DNA from: Craspedostauros australis
Taxonomy: Eukaryota > Bacillariophyta > Bacillariophyceae > Mastogloiales > Achnanthaceae
Length of the DNA: 64,000 bases
Reading direction: 5' to 3'
NCBI GenBank assembly: GCA_026770025.1
Contig: JAMXDE010000038.1
Location: forward strand, 496,001 to 560,000
A program made the translations under genes and the position numbers. Numbering within the stretch: the stretch's first letter is position 1; each line of letters starts with the position of its first letter. Under the pieces are notes generated by a model. It made no database searches and was not told the DNA's origin. It saw nothing but the letters and a program-made list of their open reading frames with translations. Positions 24,549 to 35,520 of the stretch are shown piece by piece.

Positions 24549-25229
24549 ATGCCGCGACAATCCGGATTGGCCGACAGAGAACCATGCCCGTGGCGCATCG
24601 TGGATGATGTGGGCGGCGCGTTCTGCATGGGCAACATCGGCGGCGGCATCTGGCACTCCATCAAGGGCGCCCGCTTGGCCCCCAGCGGCGCGCGGCTCAG
24701 CGGTTCCCTGAGCGCCGTCCAGGCCCGCGCCCCCGTGCTGGGCGGACAGTTCGCCGTCTGGGGCGGCCTCTTCGCGTGCTGCGATTGCTCGTTGACGGCC
24801 ATCCGGCAGAAGGAGGATCCGTGGAACTCCATCGTGAGCGGCGCCGCGACGGGCGGCATTCTGGCGGGTCGCGCGGGTCCTCGCGCCATGGCCAGCGCGG
24901 CCGTCGTGGGCGGCGTGCTGCTGGCGTTGATCGAAGGCATGGGCATCATGATGACGCGCATGATGGCGCCGCCGTCGGCCGATGATATGCTGGCGTCGCA
25001 GCGGATGGATCCGACGGCGCCGCCCACGGCCGGTGGGTTGTTTCCGTCGTCCGGGGGTGGTGCTCGCGGGTTGCCGCCACCACCGTCGTCGCCACCGCCA
25101 TCGTCGTCGGGTGGATTTGATCCGTACGCGACGGAGACCACATTCTCCACGGAAGGATCTTCGTCGAGCGCATCGTCGCCGCAGCAGCAGTCGGGATCGT
25201 CGTGGTGGCCATTTGGATCAAGTTCGTAG
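24549..25229 (+). CDS. TIM17: Mitochondrial inner-membrane translocase subunit Tim17
   Basis: Tim17 forms part of the TIM23 presequence translocase. The single-exon 226-aa protein opens [20 protein letters not shown], the invariant Tim17 start with the conserved acidic residues. The family core continues through [30 protein letters not shown]-like [11 protein letters not shown] and [18 protein letters not shown], with four predicted membrane spans in residues 17-140. The C-terminal 80 residues are a low-complexity Pro/Ser/Gly tail, somewhat longer than in yeast. Two cysteines lie in the expected intermembrane-space positions. Confidence 0.95.
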   Translation: MPRQSGLADREPCPWRIVDDVGGAFCMGNIGGGIWHSIKGARLAPSGARLSGSLSAVQARAPVLGGQFAVWGGLFACCDCSLTAIRQKEDPWNSIVSGAATGGILAGRAGPRAMASAAVVGGVLLALIEGMGIMMTRMMAPPSADDMLASQRMDPTAPPTAGGLFPSSGGGARGLPPPPSSPPPSSSGGFDPYATETTFSTEGSSSSASSPQQQSGSSWWPFGSSS

Positions 25230-25454
25230 ATGTATGGTATAATAATTGGTTGTACAATACAATACAATACAATATACTCATATAATAGAACTATGGAACT
25301 TTTGAACGAAAGATATAATAGGATGGGATGTGCAGATATGATACACATCAGTGCTGTGAAGTATGGCGCTCTGCGCTTGTGGATGGAGCGTCCCTGCCAC
25401 ACATGCTAGTACGATTCGAGTACATTGCTTGGCATAGGTAGCGCGTGTATGGGA

Positions 25455-25460
25455 AAGGAA
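25455..25460. repeat. Target-site duplication, left, of foldback element
   Basis: AAGGAA directly abuts the left terminus; the same 6 bp (7 bp if the terminal A is counted) abut the right terminus at 27257-27262. Confidence 0.75.
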
Positions 25461-27256
25461 TCGAGCAAATTCACTAACCAGGTCGTTTTTGAGGCCAAAG
25501 TTCACTAACCAGGTCGTTTTGGTGCCTGGCACGATGATTGGATCAATGAAATGGCCGGCGTATCACTGCGACAGACTCGAAAATAATAATTTAGCCACGA
25601 AGTCGACACATCAACCATTTCCCTGTTGGACAGCGTAGAGTACTCTAGTTCATGATGCTGTTGATGAATCCTGTTGAGCAGAGGGTCGGACCTGCTATAT
25701 TGCATACTGACATCAGCCATTGGCATGTCCCTACCTTGAACATTCTACATCCAACTGGAAGGAGATTCAGATCACATGTAGTCAGTTCCTGTGATACCAT
25801 TCGGTCGCAGTGTGTATTGTGTTGGTTCTATGTGCATGCAAAAGGTCAAGCATACTTGATTCTACCAACCGCATCACTCCAAGCACACTCCAAAGGGTAC
25901 GGCCACGAAGTTTGAGGTCTCTAATCCGTCTGGAAGGTACTCATATCGATGGATCTGGATATCATGTGATCCTGTGTGTGGCAGTACTGTGAGCTACGCA
26001 TCAAACTGTACAGTAACTCGACCATTTGTGCATGTAAAATGTCAATTGCGATCCAATCCAACACTACCACCACTCCAAGCACACTCCAAAGGGTACGGCT
26101 ATGGAATTTGAAGTCTAGACTCTGGTTGGAAAGGATCGAAATCTACGGATGCAGATATCAAATGGAAATGACTGGCGCCGTTCATCTGCGCGCATGCCAA
26201 TACCCCTTTCTGATGGATCCAAGACCTCAAACTCCATAGCCGTACTCTTTGGAGTGTGCTTGGAGTGGTGGTAGTGTTGGATTGGATCGAAACTGACATT
26301 TTATATGCACAGATGGTCGAGTTACTGTGCAGTTTGATGCGTAGCTCACAGTACCGCCCTCACAGCATCACATGACATCCTGATCTGTAGATTTCGATCC
26401 TTTCCACATAGATATATCACTTCGACCTCCATATCCGTATCTTTTGGAGGGGGTTTGGAGTCATCGAAGTGTTGGATTGGAATATGATTGACTTTTTGTA
26501 TGCACACATTCTCAGAACGCTGTACAGCGCGATACGCACCGTTCAGTACTGCTTGGTATCAGCATCTGTAGAATTGGATCCCTTCTAAACGGATCTAGGA
26601 CTTCAAACTCGGCGACCGTACTCTTTGGGGTGCGCTTGGAGTAGTCCAGCTGGTTGGATATCTGAAAATGGCCTGTGCAATACATCGATATGCATAATAC
26701 TGCACAAGGCGATGCATACCGTGCAGTCTCGTCTGACGCAGTACTGCGTGGTATCAGCATCCGTAGATTTCGATAACTTCCAGACGGCTCTAACACTACA
26801 GACTCCATGGCCGTACTCTTGGGAGTGTGCTTGGAGTGGTGCCGTTGGTATCATCAAATATGCTTGACCTTTTGTATGCACAGCACACACAGTGACTGAA
26901 CGGTATCGCAGGATTGGACTACATGTAATCTGAAACTCTTCGCAGTTGGGTCTGGACCATCCCAAAGTAGGTACATGCCAATGGCTGATGTCAGTATGCA
27001 ATATAGTTGGTTGAACCCTCTACTCGTATTCCACAGAACAGGATTCATCACCAGCATTATAAACTTGTCTCGTCTACTCTACTCAACTCTACTGGGAAAC
27101 GGTTGACATGTGTATTTCGCGGCTAAATTAATATTTTCGTCATTGTCGCAAGGACGCGCCTGTCAACAGTCCGGCCATTGTGATTGGTCAGGCACCAAAA
27201 CGACCTGGTTAGTGAACTTTGGCCCCAAAAACGACCTGGTTAGTGAATTTGCTCGA
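25461..27256. mobile_element. 1.8-kb foldback (long inverted repeat) element
   Basis: The ends are near-perfect inverted repeats: TCGAGCAAATTCACTAACCA at 25461 is mirrored at 27237-27256. Each end holds two direct copies of TTCACTAACCAGGTCGTTTT. Homology between the arms continues inward for hundreds of bases (for example the shared CATCAGCCATTGGCATGT, plus at about 25709 and minus at about 26975). Inside are units of about 185-196 bp marked by CACACTCCAAAGGGTACGGC: two on the plus strand (from 25876 and 26072) and four inverted (near 26233, 26428, 26612 and 26803). The innermost pair, 26049-26105 and 26233-26289, is almost perfectly complementary and leaves a 127-nt loop. AAGGAA flanks both sides (25455-25460 and 27257-27262), a target-site duplication. 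No coding frame is credible. Confidence 0.88.
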
Positions 27257-28670
27257 AAGGAATCTCATTGTGATGGCGGTCCGCAGTGTCAGACTGCCGA
27301 TCAATGGCGTATCACAGAATGGTGCTCTTGGGTTTGCAGAATTCTCCAGTCTGCGGATCGAGAGATCCAATCCATCCATCCGTCCGTTGCACAGTGGAAC
27401 ACTAATCCGATCCCACCAACAACTTGTGAGATCTTCGAGCTCTTCACCGACACGCATAGAGAGTGCCCTGCTTGAAGATCCTCCCTGGCACACTGCCATA
27501 CGAATACTGAGCATTAAGTGCACATCACTCGTCTGTATCCTGTGACGATGATACTCGCCATCTGTCTGTACGAGACCTGAATGTGAAGGTTCGTCGCATC
27601 CAAACGAACGAACTCGTGATCAGCTCCTGCGTGGATCGAAGCAGTGCGTTTGATGGGTGGCAGTGAGCGTTGGTTGCGTTTGATGTTGCTTGCGTGATAC
27701 GTTTGATGTTGGTTGGGACTGCGAGAAGATCCATGTTTGCAAGTATGGTGATTAATTGTGGAGTCGAGTGGGGTGGAGTGGAGTGGAGTGGAGTGCGGTA
27801 CATACTCTGCGATAGTTGCGAGTGTGGAGAGTGATGCAATGCAGTCTCCTGTGATCTACTCTGAGCGTGTTAGTATGGTTGAATGACGATGGTGGTGGCG
27901 ACCACGAACGTGGAGACGTGACACGAGCACGATTTTGTGAGGCGAAATTGTGTCACAATCCATGGTTAGGAGGCTTATGGAGTTTAAATTGGGTAATTAA
28001 GAAGTCGTGGAATGATAGAAGCATTGCATGTCTGCGTCGCGCGTGTTCCGAAGGCTCTTAAATGGAGGGCTTCTGTGAATGGCGCAGCTGCAGGGACCAC
28101 GCACGAAGCTGCCATTACCGCGTGGTAGCACGGGAAGTGCAAGTAGCGCACATCAAGTACGAAAGACGACGAGAGACGGAAGTCGAAGCCGAACACCAAA
28201 AACAAACAAAACAAGGGCGGAAGAACTCCAACGACAACGGCAACGAAGATCACAACGAGGACTTCAACGATAACCTTGTTACTGTGCTTTGCCTTGTTTC
28301 AACGCCCACATTCAAAACTACGATCACTTTCTCCACCACTCTCCGCATTTTGCATTGTTTGGCCTGTTTTGTTTGCTTGTGTGGCTGGTTTGTTTGCTTG
28401 TCGACAAACACAATCACAACCACAATCAGAGTGAGCAACCATTGTTGTCATCACCATCATACCTTCATCATCACCATCATCACTATCATCACCTTCAACG
28501 TTGTAACACACAAGCAACACACAACGCACCAAGTGTTGTGAAACATCATCCATAACCCATAACCGTCGAGATCCAAGAGAGGGGAGAGCAGCGCATTGAA
28601 GCGAAGATCTCAGACTTGCCGCCCACATTCACTCAGCTGAGCATCCTCAACAGATACAGTAGATACAACA
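27257..28670. other. Gene-free stretch
   Basis: No supportable gene. It holds gtgga-type simple repeats near 27770-27795 and a catcaccat-type tract near 28447-28495. It includes the probable promoter and leader of the next gene. Confidence 0.45.
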
Positions 28671-30251
28671 ATGAGACTCCTGGGCAAACAAGCATCCCAA
28701 TCCGCAAGCAGCCGCTCGCTGATGACGGACACGCAGTCCAGCTCGCGCAGCCTGATGGGCGTGATGCGTCCGCGCCGCAAGCCCCTGCGCTCCACGTCCG
28801 TTCCTTCTCAGGATCGCTTGATCGAGCTGGAGACGCAGGTCGGCAAGCAGACGGAGGTCATCGACGGCCTGCTCGACGAGATCCGCATCCGCGATGATGA
28901 CATTGCAGCGCAGCGCGAGGAGAACCAGCGCTGCCAGATGGCGCATGAGCAGCTGCAGCAGAACCACGCGACGCTGCAGACGCATTACCAGAGCCTGCGC
29001 ACGTGGAGCGTGTCCGTCAACGAAACCTTTCAGACGGAGGCGTCCAAGCTCTGCACGCAGTACATGGAGCTGCAGACGATGTACAACGAGCTGCTGGCGG
29101 ACCACACGCAGTTGCTGCAGCAGAAGGAGCAGCAGCACCACCAGTCTCCGCAGCAGCAGAGGAAGCAACACAAGCCACATCAGCAGAAACGAAGCACAAA
29201 GAAGAAAAAGAAGAAGGCTTCAGCTGATGGCTTCCTGGGATCCTTCCTCTCCAAGAACCAGCAGATGGCAGAGTCCAACGCCAAGAACTTCAGCAGCAGC
29301 AGCTCCATCGGCTCCGCCACGGCCACCACCATGCACTCCACGGCCTTCCTGCCGCCCAACAACAACTCCGAGGTCGATTCCAACGACATCCTCAAGGCCT
29401 TCTTCACTCCTGAGCAGATCGCCGAGTCCTCCAACCTGGCCAGCATGGCGGAGAGCATCGCGGAGGGCAGCGGTTCCATCGACTACGCCACGGACGACGG
29501 TGTGGACGACGACCTTGACAATGACATTGACAACGACATTGACAATGACCTTGACAACGACCTTGACAACGGCAACGACTTTGGCACCGGTGCAGGCGCC
29601 AACCGCTCCAGCACGGCACCCACCAACACCTCCGTCTGCTCCGGCATCACGCTGCAGTCCGACGCGCCCTCCAAGCACACCGTCTCCATGCAGACCAAGA
29701 GCCCCCGATTGCCACCGCTGGCGTCATCGCCCACGGAGACGCCCGTCAGCAGCGACAGCGACAGCGAAGCCTCCAGGTCTTACACCCTGCGCGACACCTC
29801 CCAGGATGAGGGCTTCGACACGGCGCATCGCAAGACATACACTCCCACCTCCTCCTCGTCCGACGACAGCTCCGGCAACTCCTTCTTCTCCGACAACCAC
29901 CGGGAAGACGTATCGCAGAGAGACCGCCTCACGCCGCAGCCGGATCCGGAAGACAAGCCCAAGAAGCTGCGATCCAACCTCTCCAACCGCAACCTCTTGC
30001 CCACCAGCACGCACAGCCTGGGCCGCAAGAGCCGCAGCAACAGCACGACCGATCACACGCCATCCACATCCAAGCTCAACAGTCTCAGATCGCGCCGCCT
30101 GCAGAAGGAGCAGAGTCTCACGTCCCTCTTTGGACAGATATCATCATCGCATGGCCGCGAGACCAACGAACTGCTCTCGCCGCAGACCGTGCCGGGCGTT
30201 CTGCCCTCCATGACCAAGAAGGCCATCATCGAAGAGTCGTTGCCATTGTAA
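28671..30251 (+). CDS. Unrecognised coiled-coil, low-complexity protein
   Basis: This is a single-exon 526-aa protein that starts MRLLGKQASQSASSRSLMTD. Residues about 45-160 form a strong coiled coil (RLIELETQVGKQTEVIDGLL, then Gln-rich heptads). A basic stretch (RSTKKKKKKASADGFLGSFL) follows. The remainder is disordered and Ser/Thr-rich, with an acidic run of repeated D-N-D-I/L units near residues 279-302 encoded by a 12-bp gacattgacaac-type repeat. Codon use is GC-rich and consistent along the frame, which supports it as coding. The opposite and +2 frames are also open because of composition. A nuclear or cytoskeletal scaffold is possible, but nothing identifies it. Confidence 0.75.
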   Translation: MRLLGKQASQSASSRSLMTDTQSSSRSLMGVMRPRRKPLRSTSVPSQDRLIELETQVGKQTEVIDGLLDEIRIRDDDIAAQREENQRCQMAHEQLQQNHATLQTHYQSLRTWSVSVNETFQTEASKLCTQYMELQTMYNELLADHTQLLQQKEQQHHQSPQQQRKQHKPHQQKRSTKKKKKKASADGFLGSFLSKNQQMAESNAKNFSSSSSIGSATATTMHSTAFLPPNNNSEVDSNDILKAFFTPEQIAESSNLASMAESIAEGSGSIDYATDDGVDDDLDNDIDNDIDNDLDNDLDNGNDFGTGAGANRSSTAPTNTSVCSGITLQSDAPSKHTVSMQTKSPRLPPLASSPTETPVSSDSDSEASRSYTLRDTSQDEGFDTAHRKTYTPTSSSSDDSSGNSFFSDNHREDVSQRDRLTPQPDPEDKPKKLRSNLSNRNLLPTSTHSLGRKSRSNSTTDHTPSTSKLNSLRSRRLQKEQSLTSLFGQISSSHGRETNELLSPQTVPGVLPSMTKKAIIEESLPL

Positions 30252-30338
30252 CCAAAAGCAGTACAGTGGAACATATAGTACTATCCTCTCGCTCTCTATC
30301 TCTCTATCCATCCATCTATCCATCTAGAAGATGTAACA

Positions 30339-31235
30339 CTAGACACGAAATGATTCGATCTGCTCCGTTGTGGCGGGTATGCTGGCACCGCGTATCATGA
30401 CGACCGCACCGCCCATGGCGCAACCCCACTGCAGTCCACGTCGTATGGATTCCATCGACGCGTAATCGCCTTGACAGCCATGCAGAAATCCTGCCGCGAA
30501 GGCATCGCCGGCGCCAGTCGGATCGAGCGGTTCCACGCTGCGTGATGCTTGCCGCGCGATCTCTTCACCACCACGATACGCCACGGCGCCGTTCTTGCCT
30601 CTCGTCACGATGCACAGCGTGCCGGGACACGTCTCCGCAAAGTACCGTGGGGTGCCGCCGGCGCAGTGCTCGAATTCCAGCTCGTTCAAGATCACCACAT
30701 CCACCAACGGCAGCACGTCGCGCAGCCCGCCGTCCCATTCTCCCGTCGCGTCGTGCTGCACGACCAACGACGACGACGACAAATCGGCATCTCGCAAGTA
30801 ATCCCGCAGCGCGCCATTCCAAAACTTGGGCAGATTGAAGTACCCCGCGATATGCACATGCCCCGTCCTGGGCAGCGCGTCGACACCGAACTCGCGCAAA
30901 CATCCGGGATGCGTCAGGAAGGAACGTTCGCCATGCGCGACGATGGCGACGCAGTGGCCCGTCGCGGCGGTATCGTTGTTGCAATTGCGCAATTCCAAAT
31001 TGTGCTGTGCGGCATGCTGCAACAGTAACTGACCATGCGCGTCGTTGGCATTGAGAGCCGTGTGCAATGTCACGTCATCGCGCTGTTGCAGATGCGTCGC
31101 CGTGTTGAGGGCGGAGCCGCCGGCCTGCGTTGTCAGTGGTTGCCGCAATGTGGCGTCGCCGCCGACGGGTGGCCAACCGTCCTGCAGGAAGGCAAAGAAG
31201 TCGACGAAGGCGTCGCCGATGATGTGGAAGTGCAT
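30339..31235 (-). CDS. PfkB/ribokinase-family sugar kinase
   Basis: The enzyme would phosphorylate a sugar or nucleoside using ATP. The 298-aa frame begins at ATG 31235 (MHFHIIGDAFVDFFAFL), the first ATG; the frame is open further upstream but without an ATG. The first PfkB signature region, GGSALNTATHLQQRD, contains the substrate-binding GG-x-N motif. The second signature is DPTGAGDAFAAGFLHG, with the catalytic base D244. The length is normal for the family. The substrate cannot be read from the sequence; adenosine, ribose, fructose or inosine are all possible. Confidence 0.88.
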   Translation of the reverse strand: MHFHIIGDAFVDFFAFLQDGWPPVGGDATLRQPLTTQAGGSALNTATHLQQRDDVTLHTALNANDAHGQLLLQHAAQHNLELRNCNNDTAATGHCVAIVAHGERSFLTHPGCLREFGVDALPRTGHVHIAGYFNLPKFWNGALRDYLRDADLSSSSLVVQHDATGEWDGGLRDVLPLVDVVILNELEFEHCAGGTPRYFAETCPGTLCIVTRGKNGAVAYRGGEEIARQASRSVEPLDPTGAGDAFAAGFLHGCQGDYASMESIRRGLQWGCAMGGAVVMIRGASIPATTEQIESFRV

Positions 31236-31912
31236 GGTACTAGTGGTGGCAGAGTGTGGCAGACTGATAGAGTAGTATAATGGTGTAATAATAATAGTGG
31301 AATTCGACGGAAAGAACAAATTGCGGCGATCTTTTGCCAAGCGCCATGGTCGATCTTTCTCATTGGGTCCGATTGGTCAAATGGCGAACAATTCGAGAAG
31401 CGCTTCTGCCAAGACACACAAAAAGATACGCAGAACAACCGCAACATCGCATGGCGGTGCCCACGACGATCCAGCCACCTTCGGGTGTGAGAAACGTTGG
31501 CGTCTTTTCTCAAACCACACTCACAAACACATGTTGTGCCATTGGACCGCACTTTATGACACAGAGGAAGCAGTAGGTAGGTTCTCACGTTAGTACTGAA
31601 CGCAACAGTGCGAGTATCCCTGTTGTCACATCAGGTTCACTCGTAGAGTCTATAATCTTGCTGTGCTCTTGCATTCCTTGGATCAGGTCGGGTGGATGGT
31701 CAAAGCTCTCTCTCTCTCTCTCTCTGGGGCAAGATGATACGCCATCCAATCGAACAGAAACAAAACTGAGGCTGTTGCTGCATTTCTCACATGCTCTATG
31801 CTCATGTTGAGACTCACACATTCACTCCACTTGATCTGTGTGCAGACGTGATGAACAAAAACCACTGCAGCGATAGCACGGCGCAAGTAGAATCCCATTG
31901 TCAGCGACAACC
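31236..31912. other. Intergenic stretch
   Basis: No gene is seen. A short (tc)n tract lies at about 31709-31726. Confidence 0.4.
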
Positions 31913-32423
31913 ATGAAGCAAGACGCCCATCTCCACAAGAAACAAGACAAAGACGTTACACCGGGTCTCATCAGCTTTGTCCAAAGCAATATCAATGCCA
32001 ACTCCACCTTCCAGACCATCAACGAAAGTGCCCCACTGCATCTCGCCTGTCAGAGGGGCAACGTGGATGTTGTACAGAGTCTTCTGTACTCCGTGAAAAG
32101 CATCAGCAGCAGCATCTATCCCAACACGAATTTCTCCATTGCCGCCTTCAACAACTTCGTACGATTCCAACTTGCATGCAAGAATGGCCACACAGATGTT
32201 GTGGAAAGCCTGCTTTGTCTCATCAGATTCGACAGGTGTGTTCATACTCGAATCAGCTTTACAATGCAGGGCTTAAGCACATGCACACCCATGCGTCTTG
32301 CTTGTCAAAAAGGCAATGCAGTTGTTGTGGGCAAGGTCCTTTGCTTCATTGAAACCAACTGTGGCTTCCACATCAACAATGGTATATCCATTCCCACCTT
32401 CAATGACTTGGTGCCACTCCATA
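31913..32423 (+). pseudogene. Truncated ankyrin-repeat gene
   Basis: ATG 31913 opens a frame with three ankyrin-type units (SAPLHLACQRGNVDVVQSLL, FQLACKNGHTDVVESLLCLI, MRLACQKGNAVVVGKVLCFI) and then breaks inside a fourth at VPLHT. At that point the sequence switches to LTR-like DNA (from about 32424), which supplies a stop. It differs in sequence from the two large ankyrin genes downstream and is probably a third relative cut by an insertion or rearrangement. Confidence 0.65.
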
Positions 32424-33116
32424 CGTTGGAAATCTGGGGTTATGGGAAGTAAGAATCTAAACTGTTATTAGATTGTACCGTTTTAGAACTGTGAGCTCAA
32501 TCTCGCTTTCTCTTTGATTTCACTTTTTAATGTAGGCATTCACTGTGGTAGCATCGCAAAGTATCACTGCGTTCCCGGATGCTTCCCTCTGTATTCATCA
32601 TGCCATTGCTAGTGCATCTTCATATGCTTTTCTTCATGTCCTCACCTCAACATCTCATAGCCTGTGTCTGTGTGCTTGTACCCGTCTACGTTTGCATGGT
32701 ACAAGTCTGCGGTCCTGTCATATGTTTTGATCCTTGATCCTGTGGCACCTCTTCTTATGATTGGTGTCACCCTTGGTGATGTTCCAAACCTGCAGCTGTT
32801 CTTGTCCGCAGGAGGGGTGCGTGCTGCTTCCTGGATGGGGTGCAGCACTTGCCCACTGCCCTGCTGTTGTTCTGGCTGATGTTGCCGTTGACATGGCTGC
32901 CATGGTTGGTTTGGTGTTGGGACCTCCTGTTCCGCTTTTTGGTGAAGTTCTTATTATTCAAGAACAGGCTACCCTTTCTTCTTGGTAGGACTGAGATCAG
33001 TCACGTTTGTGTTTGTTCGTAGGTGTGACGAATAAGACTCAAAGGTGTGACAAATAATTATGGGAGGTGCGGCAACCATGGATATCTTGACAAAGTCGTA
33101 CCCCCGATTCCTAACA
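32424..33116 (+). repeat. LTR-like repeat, copy 1 (degenerate)
   Basis: The left edge (GTTGGAAATCTGGGG) and right edge (GGGAGGTGCGGCAA... CCCGATTCCTAACA) match those of copy 2 at 33401-34217, as does an internal AACTGTGAGCTC. The middle is much diverged and the length is shorter (about 693 against 817 bp). No target duplication is seen. Confidence 0.55.
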
Positions 33117-34828
33117 TGGGCCACCCCACAAACAGAGCAGTCCCCTCGACAAGGATGACAGTCCTGAACTCGACACTACACCAGAGCTTGGTGAGATCCA
33201 GAAACAACAGTACATGTCACTGATGGGAGCTCTCCAATGGTGTGTCACACTGGGGCGGTTTGACATCCATGTTGCGGTCATGATGCTCTCCCTATTCCGA
33301 TCTGCACCACAAAAGGGACCCCTGGATTGAGCAAAGCAAGTGTATGGGTGCCTACAAAAATGCCCTGATGCATCCATCTGATTCCACACTGGTATTCCCA
33401 TGTTGGAAATCCGGGGTGGTGTGATAGTAAAAAGCTAATCGTTTGTTAGAATCTACTTCTCTGAACTGTGAGCTCTTCATTGCTCTCAACTTCAAAGTCT
33501 GATCTCCTTCTGAGATCACCATGGGTCCCTCTGTTGGTCTAGCAGGCATCCATCTTGCATTCATCGCAAATTCATCATGGACATGCAAGCACCACCGAGT
33601 ACCCCATGTTCATGCACACAAGCACGTTGTCCTCCGCTGATAGTTTCGATGCCTTAGACATCGCCGAGTCGTAGGCATCACACAGATCGGTTCATTCGAT
33701 CAGATCACGGTCTCCCATTTGTCACGGGAGCATCTTGGTTGGGAGCTCATTCAGCTCCTCGACCATCACACATCTCCAATCATCTCCGATCACCTCCGAT
33801 GCTTCTGCTGGTTTCTTTGCCGATCACTTCACCGGCTTCCTGGATGTTCCTCATCTCAGGTTCGTTCACAGGCCATCTCACTCTTCGTGACATCGGCCTT
33901 CCTCCAGTACTCTTTTCTCATTGGTTGCGACATGGGGGCCGTAGTCGCTCGTATCGTGATGTTGGTCACGATTCCAACATCCCTGCCCCCTGCGACATTC
34001 ACGTGTGATTGGCATTCCTGCATTGAGGTCACGAACGCCAAGGTACGGTTCGCATTCGGCACGTGTCGTTCTCCATCGCAAAACACGTGCAGCTCACATT
34101 TTTCTGTCACAAAGATCCAAAGATGGGAGTTGCGGTAATGTAGCGTCTCATATCATTTGGCTCCTTACTTCTGGGAGGTGCGGCAATATGGTGTTTCAGA
34201 ACACCCGATTCCTGACATTCCCAAACACGAAGATCACTATGAAACCCCAAAACAGGACTGGGAGTACATGGTGTACAGCAACACCACAGAAGAACTCCCA
34301 TCAGACACACATGTACCACGTGGTAAAGCCATGAGGACAACCACCTTTGTGGATGCGAACTTGATGCACTGCAGGGTGTCTGGGAAGTCTGCCACTGGCG
34401 TGCTCCACCTCATCAATCAGACACCAATTGATTGGTTCTCAAAGAGACAGTCAACAGTGGAGACAGCAACCTATGAATCTGAGTTTGTGGCTGCACGCCT
34501 GGCTACCAAACAGATCATATCCCTACGCCTCACGCTCTGCAAGATGGGCATCCCCATCGACGGACCAAGCTGGATGTTTGGAGACCACCAAGGTGTTCTC
34601 TTATCATCGAACATTCCAAACAGTACCCTCCCCAAGCGGCACAATGCGCTCGCCTACCACCGTGTTCGATTTGCCATCGCTGCAGGGATCATGTACTTTG
34701 CGAAGGTCCATGGACATCAGAACGTTGCAGATGTACGCACAAAGCTCCTTCCTAGATCCATCTTCTGGGATCTGGTGCAACCGCTCCTGGTCTGGAAAGG
34801 AGACATGAACACGTCAACACATGAGTGA
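33117..34828 (+). mobile_element. Degenerate Ty1/copia retrotransposon (RT end and RNase H), interrupted
   Basis: Two pieces of one copia polyprotein remain. 33117-33400 encodes the C-terminal reverse transcriptase region (YMSLMGALQWCVTLGRFDIH, then AVMMLSLFRSAPQKGPLD with an in-frame stop). 34218-34828 encodes RNase H, with FVDANLMHCRVSGKSATGVL, DWFSKRQSTVETATYESEFV and the end KRHNALAYHRVRFAIAAGI. Between them sits the 817-bp LTR-like insert flanked by a 6-bp duplication, and the copia reading frame is continuous across the insert if it and one duplicate are ignored. The gag, integrase and N-terminal RT parts are missing. The style matches copia elements known from diatoms. Confidence 0.85.
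33401..34217 (+). mobile_element. Solo LTR inserted in copia remnant (copy 2)
   Basis: The insert begins TGTTGGAAATCCGGGG and ends CCCGATTCCTGACA, the TG...CA ends of an LTR. TTCCCA flanks it at 33395-33400 and 34218-34223. It splits the copia frame exactly between two codons' worth of duplicated target. It has no internal coding region, so a solo LTR left by recombination is the simplest reading. Confidence 0.75.
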
Positions 34829-35256
34829 AAGCCACAGAGATAAGCTTCGGGGACTATTCACATTCTGCTATATTCCGCACAGCTCTCTCTCTCTCTCGCG
34901 TGTGCCAGCTTAGTTGTGCATATGAATCGTATCCTGAACCAACACGAACCATGAAATGGTTGGAGTACAAGCGAATAGCTCTAAGAGAAACGAAAATGAA
35001 GATGTACCAATGTACTGCGTACCAGAGACAAGGTGCCACGAAACAAAGAGGATACTATGAGGTAGCTACTGACCCAAACAATTTGAACCTAAAGAAATGT
35101 AAAGATCCTATTCAATGCTTGCAGAACAGAATAATGCAAGAGCAGAGGCATGGACATGAACAAAGGTCAGAGAGTAAGCTCACAACTCTTAATTTTGTAG
35201 CAACATTCAAGCTTCCAACAGACTTCCGGTGAATGCCACCTTCTTGATCTGATCAA
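34829..35256. other. Short open frame, unrecognised
   Basis: An open frame on the plus strand (34825-35232) has charged, protein-like composition (TMKWLEYKRIALRETKMKMY) but no recognisable family. A tctctctct tract at 34883-34895 lies inside it. I do not call it as a gene. Confidence 0.3.
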
Positions 35257-35520
35257 TTGCAGAAGAACGCGTTCTCCCAACATTACAACCAGTTCTCAAG
35301 TCTAACACCACTATTCCATGAGACCAACCTTCTGACAGGCACGTTGCCTTCCACCTTTGCCTCACTGCCAAATTTGGAGGTCTTGACGATCGATGGCACT
35401 GGAATCAAGAACGTCCAGAATGTGTGCAATGCTGGGTTGGATATTCGCACCTTCGCTGTGGGCTGTCAAGAGGGCAGCGTTGAATGCGAGTGCTGCGGTC
35501 TGGATCGTTTATATGGCTGA
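35257..35520 (+). pseudogene. 3' fragment of a leucine-rich-repeat protein gene
   Basis: The frame reads NLLTGTLPSTFASLPNLEVL, a plant-type LRR, and ends with a Cys-rich cap (GSVECECCGLDRLYG) like the C-terminus of secreted or receptor-like LRR proteins in diatoms. An acceptor-like ttgcag precedes it at 35256-35261. No upstream LRR units are present, so it is either a relic or the last exon of a gene cut off by the neighbouring transposon debris. Confidence 0.6.

Noticed and set aside
28894-30213. 439-aa second frame over the coiled-coil gene
   Set aside because: Its composition is Arg/Ser/Thr-rich noise typical of a +1 shifted GC-rich gene; the other frame has a coherent coiled coil.
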